The notes under the pieces: generated by a model
The model's input: only the letters and a program-made list of their open reading frames with translations
The model's database searches: none
Told to the model about the DNA's origin: nothing
Made by a program: the position numbers and the translations under genes
From: Coriolopsis trogii
Taxonomy: Eukaryota; Basidiomycota; Agaricomycetes; Polyporales; Polyporaceae
DNA length: 64,000 nucleotides
Direction: 5' to 3'
Assembly: GCA_020543525.1 (NCBI GenBank)
Contig: JAHYIO010000036.1
Coordinates: 186,001-250,000 of the forward strand
Shown: positions 57,220-64,000 of the stretch, in pieces
How the letters are laid out: every line of letters begins with the position of its first letter
Numbering within the stretch: position 1 is the stretch's first letter

Positions 57220-57760
57220 TCATCTGCGCCCCAGAGTAACGGCCGAGCACGCATGTAAATGTTCCCTGCAGAGGGTTTTGAGTCCTGACGACCTGTGCGT
57301 TGAGTGAGCGTGAGCAAGAGCATGCCAGATGGGAGCAGGCATATAGATACCATCGTGGATCGAGCCCATGAATTGGTTGTGAGAGGCCGCGACGTCGGAA
57401 TACGGTACGCGCGGCGGCTGCGGCGAGTGGATAGAGATGGGGCTCTCGGTATACGCAGGCGGGAATGCGCCTCCTTCCAGCCCCAGAGCTGATGCGAGGG
57501 ATAGAGAAGTGCACTCCGACCCGATTGCTTGCGAATACTGAGGCAATGGTGCCGCATCCCTTGGATACGCGACCGATGTCATCAAGGGCGAGCTGTGAGT
57601 GACTATGGACAGTTTAGAAAACGAGCGTCATTCTTGACTTGAGGGCTGCTTACCACTATCCAAGTCGTAGTTTCCGGAGGCATTCGGATCGGTAGAATGC
57701 ATGTCCATACCAAGCTTACGTGATATCGACAGCGCAGAAGACGTCGAGCTGCAAATGAAA
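57220..57760 (-). pseudogene. possible third, degenerate member of the Pro/Ser-rich two-TM family
   Basis: One exon reads SSTSSALSISRKLGMDMHST and ends DLDSG at a GTAAGC donor (57653). The acceptor CCATAG at 57603 continues in phase into ALGLEGGAFPPAYTESPISI and PYSDVAASHNQFMGSIHDG. The SSxxLxIxRK start resembles SSDMLGIRRK in the left gene, and both continue with Pro/Tyr-rich text. The C-terminal two-TM module was not found downstream, so this is either a truncated copy or an unrelated Pro-rich gene. Confidence 0.3.
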
Positions 57761-57873
57761 CAAGAGCAGGACGGTGCCCAGACAGGAGGGTAGCAAGTGA
57801 TGGGAGTCAAAGCGGCGCGAAGTCTGCGCACGACGAGATAGATGACACTCGTACGCAGGTTCATATAGCGCAT

Positions 57874-59386
57874 AGATGTGGGCGCAAGCGCGGCGCTGGA
57901 TGGTATGGTGTGCTCATGGTTCTGGACTTCCTCGAGTTCTCACCGACCCGACCTGTGATACCCAAGTATCCGCATCAAGCAATACGTAGATGCCACAGAA
58001 ATTGGCACGCACCTCCTTATAGTATCGACTATCATTGCAGATGTCTGTCTATGATGCATGTCTCGTTGTCAAGCCCCCGGCCGAGTCTTGTACTTGCATA
58101 TATGGGTGTCCTGGCCTACGTTGAGATGAGACGTGGATTAGAAAGGAGGTATAACAGGCACGTACCTCCTTGGTCTGAGATATCTGAGGGCATGCCTTGT
58201 ATCTCCGGCGAGGACGTGGAAATCACACAGCGCAACACGGTAATAGCTTTGGCCCCCTTCGTCCGTCCCCGAGCGGACGTAAACAACTGCATATGACTGC
58301 ACACGAGGCAAAGAAGATGTGAGGGAGCGTTCAGGCTCCCTGTCTTACTGTGCATACTGAACGCCTCGTGCAAAAACGATATCATCGATAGATTAGTATC
58401 AAATTTCAGCAATCGCCTCGTTATGCAGTCGCCCAGTTCTTCTGCGGGTTTCCCTGAGAGCGCTGAGAATCGGACGTGTTACACGCTCGAGTATTCGGTT
58501 TCACAGAGCGTGATGCTCCGTATCCATCGGCGATTGTGGTTGACAGTTCGCACTGGTGTCGTATTCTCTCCATGCGTGCCACTCACCATATGTATTCATG
58601 CCCAATGACAAACCAAGGCTCTGGTCCTCTATGCAGACAAAATCGCGTCAAGATACACCCCCCTTCTCAGCGCAGCTATGTCTGTTATTTCTTCACACAA
58701 CAGTATTAGAATACACACACGATCGATGCGTACTCACTGTCAAAACCAGTAAAAAGGATCTGTGCCGTCGAGTCTCTCGCTTCCACTCCTCTGAACAAGC
58801 TGGCATGCATCGTTTCGTAGCCTTGTTAAGACGCCAGTAGTATGGAACTAACAGCTTGAGAATGCAAAGGGGTGGTTGAGAGGAAAGCCCAGCTCGACGT
58901 CGTCGATGTCGGGACCAGAGCCGGGCCCGGGTCAGCGTCTCCTGCGCTCACGTGACCTGCAGGCGAGTCGGCTCGAACTTCGAACTTCGACATTGACAAT
59001 GACAAGGACTTCAACATTGTCCTACTACCACTCGGATTGTCTAGCAGCTGTTACGACTCCTACTCCTCTCTTCTTCTTGCTATTTTGGCTTGATTTTCAA
59101 CTCCTGTGGTACAGTGCGACACAAATATGGACATAGAACGTCTACTTGCCCAAAGGATGGTGCCACCGGACTCAGGGCGAGGAAGGTACTGCTTCAACTT
59201 GTCCGTCCCAATCTGTGAGATTTATCACTTTGACTTTAATACAGGTCCATAGAACAACTCATGGAAACGTAGGAAAGGCGGTTTCTTGTGGAGGGATCTT
59301 TGGGCTGACACTGGCTCACGTCCAGCGACGACATCCTCTCTGGTCAAGAATCCCAGCGGCTCCGTACATTCTTTTCGAATAACTGC
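57874..59386. other. 1.5-kb intergenic region, no gene recognised
   Basis: Short frames occur only. A CGAACTT direct repeat occurs near 58974-58988. The right end should include the promoter of the ankyrin-MYND gene. Confidence 0.4.
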
Positions 59387-60199
59387 ATGTTACCGCACCG
59401 AGATTTGGACGCCTTTGGAAGAGCAATCATGACAGGTGATATTGACGCCTTGAAGGAGACCTATACCACGAGTGTAGCCACGTACCACAAGCAATACGAA
59501 TGCGAAGAAGCTGCCAAGGCGGCTGCCACGCAAGAAATCTACAAGATGCGCTGGGGTCCTACCCGGGTGCCCGTATACAACCTCATCCTCCTCTCGACTC
59601 TAATCAACACCACACGCAGGACCGACTACCTTCGAATTGCGCGTTGGCTGATCGACGAAGTCAAAGTCCCTATCGATGCTACAGATCTCTCAGGGTCTAC
59701 CGCCCTACACCATGCTATCTCCACCAAACCCTCGTTCGACCCAGAGTACGCGCAAATGCTCTACGACGCGGGCGGGGATGTCAATCGGCGGAACCGCTAC
59801 GGAGGGACTCCCGCGCACGAGATCGTCATGCTCTGGGACCCGACGAACCGGGCGACTGTCCGCAAGGCCGCTGAAGCCCTCAAATGGTTCCTCGACCATG
59901 GCGGCAACATCGACATCAAGGACTCTGACGGACAGACCGCGCGCAGGAGCGTCGAGATTACCAGGCCTTTCGTTGCACGGGGTATCCGGATGGAGACATG
60001 GAAGGTCGTGGACGACGAGGATAGACGCCGAAAGCAGCTCGGGGACCGCATCTGTACGTTCTGCGGGCGCGGGCCCAGGGAGAACGTGAGGCTCTTGGTT
60101 TGCTCTAAGTGCAAGAAGGCAAGGTACTGTTCAAGCCTGTCTTGTCAGAAGGCCGACTGGCCGCATCATAAGATTCCGTGTAAGCAGGCGGCGGCGTAG
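59387..60199 (+). CDS. ankyrin-repeat protein with C-terminal MYND zinc finger
   Basis: This is a single exon of 270 residues. Residues about 60-190 hold ankyrin-type repeats: RIARWLIDEVKVPIDATDLS, GSTALHHAI, YAQMLYDAGGDVNRRNRYGG, TPAHEIV and ALKWFLDHGGNIDIKDSDGQ. Residues about 222-265 form a complete MYND finger: CTFCGRGPREN, VCSKCKKARYCSSLSCQKAD and HHKIPCKQ. MYND fingers bind proline-rich partners, and ankyrin repeats are another interaction surface, so an adaptor role is likely; the partner is unknown. It is not an obvious sister of the MYND gene at 16126, since architecture and order differ. Weak upstream context leaves room for an extra 5' exon. Confidence 0.88.
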   Translation: MLPHRDLDAFGRAIMTGDIDALKETYTTSVATYHKQYECEEAAKAAATQEIYKMRWGPTRVPVYNLILLSTLINTTRRTDYLRIARWLIDEVKVPIDATDLSGSTALHHAISTKPSFDPEYAQMLYDAGGDVNRRNRYGGTPAHEIVMLWDPTNRATVRKAAEALKWFLDHGGNIDIKDSDGQTARRSVEITRPFVARGIRMETWKVVDDEDRRRKQLGDRICTFCGRGPRENVRLLVCSKCKKARYCSSLSCQKADWPHHKIPCKQAAA

Positions 60200-60654
60200 T
60201 ACATGAGGTACGTCTCACCTCTCATGCGCCAAACGTTACATTGTGTCGTGTCTTCTGACATTAACCGCACAGATCTTGTTATTGCTTGACGTAGCGTTCC
60301 ATACATACCCAATGTATCGGTTGTCGGCCCGACTTGTGTTCATTCAGTTGGGGATGAACCGATGAATGAGTGGCGCACTCGACTCTCGCGTCTATCGAGA
60401 TCGACCGACGGCCAGCAAACAGAACCGTGCAGTCTAACGTAAGTCTGCCACCATGCGCTTCACACGATACTCGTTTCGCGGCAGCGCCCAGATAACGAGG
60501 CCGTCAATGCAAGCATAAAGGCACCTCACGACCTACGCTCACGCCGAATACACGCTCCACCCACCGGTTCGCACTGATCATACGCCTCTATACAAGTGGA
60601 AATACAAGAGCGCTGAGCGAGTTCCACACATTCCTAGCAGCACAGATCCCATCG
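60200..60654. other. intergenic, promoter region of reductase paralogue
   Basis: About 450 bases without a recognised frame. The last 100 bases are the presumed core promoter and leader of the next gene. Confidence 0.4.
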
Positions 60655-62336
60655 ATGGCTCCAGTTAAGAATGGATGTGTGATCTACAGCGCCATTCCCC
60701 AAGGTACGGTGTATCTTCTGATATCGATATAGCCGTGCAATTGCACTCGTGCACTTATGCTTGCTTTGCGCAGGCTACCCTGTTCCGGGAAAAACCACAA
60801 TCTATGACGACTCGCAGACTATCGACCTCGACACCGAGCCTCTGAATGGAGGCGTGCTCGTCAAAGTGTTGTACATGTCAATCGACCCGTTCCTGCGCAA
60901 GTTGATGCAGGATCCGAGTGTTCCTAGCCCTTTTGTACGTGTATCCCTGTTGTCTCTTGGACAGTGAGGAGCGCTCACGGTAGTATTGACGTGGCTGTCG
61001 CAGCCCGTGTTCGAAGTTGGGAAACCGTGAGGCGCAGTCACTTCTGCAAATGCTATATCCACTCACTCGAGACCTCCTTTGATAGTCTTCAGCACTCCGG
61101 CGTGGGCGTTGTGGTGCGCTCGGAAAACACCGCCGTCAAGCGCGGAGATCATGTCTTGGGTTACTTTGGTACGTTCCGTTTGTGCCGGGCACATGAACTG
61201 GCCATCATCATACCCACTCTTCACTGGCAGCCTTCCAGGAGTACGTGATAGTGCCCGACGCGAGCCACCTACAAGTTCTCGAGAATAAGGAGGAGCTTCC
61301 ATGGTCGGCATACATTGGCGTGTGTGGTATGACAGGTAGAGGCTCTCACTTCACGCGCACGCTATACGGGTATTCAATATTTATCGAAGCTCAAACTGCC
61401 CACCACGCCTGGAGAGAGTTCGCAGAAGCTCATGTCAAGAAGGTACGAGCGCGACCACTCCTCGTATACTCGTGCTCGAACTCATTGGAGCGTGCCTCAC
61501 CGGCTGCAGGGCGATGTGTGCTTTGTCACCGCAGCTTCTGGTACGTTGAGGTTGAGCCTTCCTTGATAAAGAGAGATTGTTAGGCTGGACTGACATTGTT
61601 TTCAGGCGCCGTCGGAGCGTACGCCTCCAACCTGAGATCATCTCCCAATGCTTCTCGTGCTCATTGACCCTTCTCCGCAGCATTGTTGTCCAACTCGCGA
61701 AAGCGGATGGGATGAAAGTGATTGCATCCGCAGGCTCCGAAGAGAAGGTTGAGTGGGTTCGCTCGATCGGCGCCGATGTCGCCTTCAATTACAAGACGGC
61801 CAAGACACGCGACGTCCTCGCGAAGGAAGGCCCAGTGAACATGTACGTACGTCCCTCGCGTGTCTCCCAGCTGTATCTGATATGAAACCACTATGCCGTG
61901 TCAGATACTGGGACAACGTCGGCGGCGAAGCACTTGACGCTGCGCTCGAATTTGCCGCCCAAAAGGCTCACTTCATCGTGCGTCCTCCCAACTCTTCCTT
62001 CCTTGCTCTTTGTGCTGCCCCGCGACTTATCAAACAATGCACGCGGAATAGATATGCGGGATGATCTCGAGCTATAACACGCACGAGCCGTACAACGTGA
62101 AGAACCTCCAGCAGATCGTCTGGCGCGAGATCACGCTCAACGGGTTTCACGCCGGCAGCCTTGTCCCGAAGCACGCCGAGCACTTCTTCAAGACGTTCCC
62201 GGCACGCGTTGCCAGCGGGGAGATTAAGTATCTGGAGCACCGCGTACGGGGGCTGGAGAACGCGGGACAGGCGTTGTTGGAGGTGTTGAAGGGAGAGAAC
62301 TTTGGCAAGTGCGTTCTCATGGTCGCGGAGGAGTAG
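60655..62336 (+). CDS. medium-chain NADP-dependent alkenal/leukotriene B4-type reductase, paralogue 2
   Basis: The start is ATG 60655 (MAPVKNGCVIYSAIPQG). Exons 60655-60703 and 60774-60934 are followed by short exons to the TAG at 62334-62336. The reading order equals the minus-strand gene at 15203-13576: YPVPGKTTIYDDSQTIDLDT, MSIDPFLRKLM, PVFEVGKP, SGVGVVVRSENTAVKRGDHV, QEYVIVPD, QTAHHAWREF, KVIASAGSEEKVEWVRSIG, YWDNVGGEALDAALEF and GEIKYLEHRVRGLENAGQAL. Intron positions and phases are the same, so both derive from one ancestor. The nucleotide-binding AASGAVG spans two exon joints. Reduction of enone or alkenal double bonds with NADPH is expected; the true substrate is unknown. Strand is opposite to the left copy. 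Confidence 0.87.
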
Positions 62337-63019
62337 AGCATTGGGCTCGCATTACTGCTGTAATGTGACTGAGCGCTTCTGAAATGGGGACAATGTATCT
62401 GTATCTGTATTCGAGTGTACTTGACATTGAATTCAAGAAGGGAGAACGCAGCAGATTCATATGAAGACGGTCGACCTTCGACTCTACACTTAGACGCCTA
62501 CCTCATATTTCGTCGTCACGAGATACCTACCCACGCCACAATCCAGGACAACTTCAAGGTGGATAGTTACTTCCACTACCTTCCTCCTTCAAAGCTTCAC
62601 TCATGATGACCTTCGAGATTCTGGTGAGGGAGGCCAGACAAGAGCTATTCAGTATTCCGACTTCGTTGCGGTGATCGACATGCAACACTCGAAGGATATC
62701 CTAACTACTCTTCGAGCATGGAGCGAGCAGGACTGTCACAAACATCCTGAGTAGCTGCGCATTCCAACTCCTAGTACGTGAAATCTTCTCTCTTTTCTCT
62801 CAGACAAGACCACCAGCGTACGTCTTGGCCCGTGGCCTACCTGAGCCTCTTACGACAAAAGTACTGTGAGTTTCGGTACCTTTCCAATTTGCCGAGCTCG
62901 AGGGTATTAGCCGAGGAGGAGGTTCGTAACGATACTCTAGCAAGGCGAGACTACTTGGCAATAATCTTTCACAACTACCACAACCAAGCAACGCTCCTAC
63001 TTTCCGCGGTGTGCGCACG
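62337..63019. other. intergenic between tandem reductase copies
   Basis: About 680 bases with no recognised frame. A frame reaching 63284 overlaps the next gene only by reading through its first intron in another frame. Confidence 0.4.
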
Positions 63020-64000
63020 ATGGCACCAGTCCAGAATGGACGTGTGCTCTACAACGAGATGCCCACAGGTACGTAGTCTCCTACAGCTGCTCATGCGACG
63101 TGAAGAACGTACTCACGATCGTCGCATGACGCCATCTCTCTTTACTACAGGTTCCCGGAACCGGGCAAAACAACTGTATTTGACCAGTCGCAGACCATCG
63201 ACCTTGAGAGCGAGCCCCTCCATGGTGGCACCCTTATCAATATGCTTGTCGTTTCTGTCGACCCCTACTTGCGACGGAGAATGATCGACCCGAAGATTCC
63301 GAGCTACTTCGTGAGTTGATGTCCACTATCGTTGTCTATGCATAGTGCTAGTGCTCATAGCCCCGTACAGCCAGCGTTCGAGATCAGGAAATCATACGTC
63401 TGTGGTCACTCTCGAGCGGGTTGTCACTTGCACGCTCTGGCAGCATCGATGATGTAGGCGTCAGCGACGTAATACGGACTGAATGCCCTACGCTGAGAGT
63501 CGGAGACCAGATTCTTGGTCGGTTCCGTACGTGCTGCATACTAGGTCTTCTTGACTGTCGACAGCGCTCACTAAAGGAGATGGCTCGTAGCATTTCAGGA
63601 GTACGTGGTTGTACCCCCCAATGCTCCAGTGATGGTGCTGGAGAACAAAGAGGGATTGCTCCGGTCCGCTTATGTCGGAGTTTGTGGCCTTGCTGGTTAG
63701 TTCATGCGGGCGTTCTCAATCATGTTCGGTATTGATGCATGAGGTGTACATGCAGGACTGCTCACCATGCACGGATGGAGTATGTGCACTCCAAATTGAA
63801 GAAGGCTGGAAGAAGGTGAGTGCTTGACCACTATGTATTAGGTATATGTTGTGCGTGTGCGCGTACGAGTGACTGCCATATCTGCAGGGTGACGTTTTCT
63901 TCGTGACAGCCGCTTCAGGTCTGTGGTTTTTTGTCTGCACCCTCGTTCTGATCTGACTCTCAGGCATCCCACAGGTGCCGTCGGAACGTATGTCGAGCTC
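63020..64000 (+). pseudogene. medium-chain reductase, paralogue 3, partial and probably degenerate
   Basis: The start is ATG 63020 (MAPVQNGRVLYNEMPTG) and exon 1 ends at 63068. Exon 2 gives FPEPGKTTVFDQSQTIDLES and VVSVDPYLRRRM. Next comes PAFEIRKS, where the sister genes have a GTGAG donor but this copy reads ATCATACG, so the splice site is lost. Later, the exon starting at about 63754 lacks bases found in the sisters (ACAGGACTGC versus GTCAGACTGC); joined in the usual way it runs out of frame to a stop. The nucleotide-binding exons (GDVFFVTAAS, then GAVGT) are still readable at the window end. It is either a pseudogene or a gene with altered splicing. The 3' end lies outside the window. Confidence 0.65.

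Noticed and set aside
56268..57557. A 429-codon minus-strand open frame as one gene
   Set aside because: It crosses the shared 186-bp segment and changes composition there, has no family motif, and other frames are equally open; only its 5' neighbour is listed as a weak candidate.
1..64000. CRISPR array, rRNA, group I/II intron or reverse-transcriptase element
   Set aside because: No regularly spaced repeats, no rRNA core sequence and no reverse-transcriptase or integrase motifs were seen; absence judged by eye only.

Overview
The window is nuclear DNA of a filamentous fungus, most likely a basidiomycete (Agaricomycetes, perhaps Polyporales; the rank below phylum is inference). It is GC-rich. 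Its genes are split by many 45-90 nt GT-AG introns. Recognisable products are fungal housekeeping proteins: an SPX-domain phosphate transporter, Maf, Grx3/4, Ku70, PTPA, ornithine decarboxylase and an APSES regulator. There are also lineage-type families (leucine-rich F-box proteins, MYND proteins). No rRNA, tRNA, CRISPR array or autonomous transposon was recognised. All exon boundaries come from reading splice signals and checking phase by hand.

Left flank (1-17 kb), accessory and rearranged: 3' end of a Ser/Pro-rich gene; decayed SDR fragment; 11-exon PHO91-like SPX transporter (-); F-box pseudogene fused to a second truncated F-box copy (+); intact F-box gene (-); two-TM protein of unknown family (+); decayed F-box fragment (+); medium-chain reductase (-); MYND protein (+).

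Core (17-47 kb), mostly single-copy: Maf-like pyrophosphatase (-), isochorismatase-family hydrolase (+), a small repeat-bearing hypothetical protein (+), monothiol glutaredoxin (-), Ku70 (-) divergent from PTPA (+), ornithine decarboxylase (+), APSES factor (+), about 4 kb without recognised genes, an unresolved multi-exon locus (-), and a SAM-domain protein with a C-terminal membrane anchor (+).

Right flank (49-64 kb) repeats left-flank families in opposite orientation: intact F-box gene (-), decayed SPX remnant (+), second two-TM protein (-), a 186-bp near-copy of a left-flank segment, ankyrin-MYND protein (+), and two more medium-chain reductases (+), the last one degenerate and cut by the window end.

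The main result is this mirrored, shuffled set of duplications around a stable core. The divergent SPX/F-box pair exists twice with reciprocal decay: on the left the transporter is intact and the F-box gene is dead; on the right the F-box gene is intact and the transporter is dead. I found no evidence for a wholly new enzymatic or defence system. The least explained item is the Pro/Ser-rich two-TM protein family.
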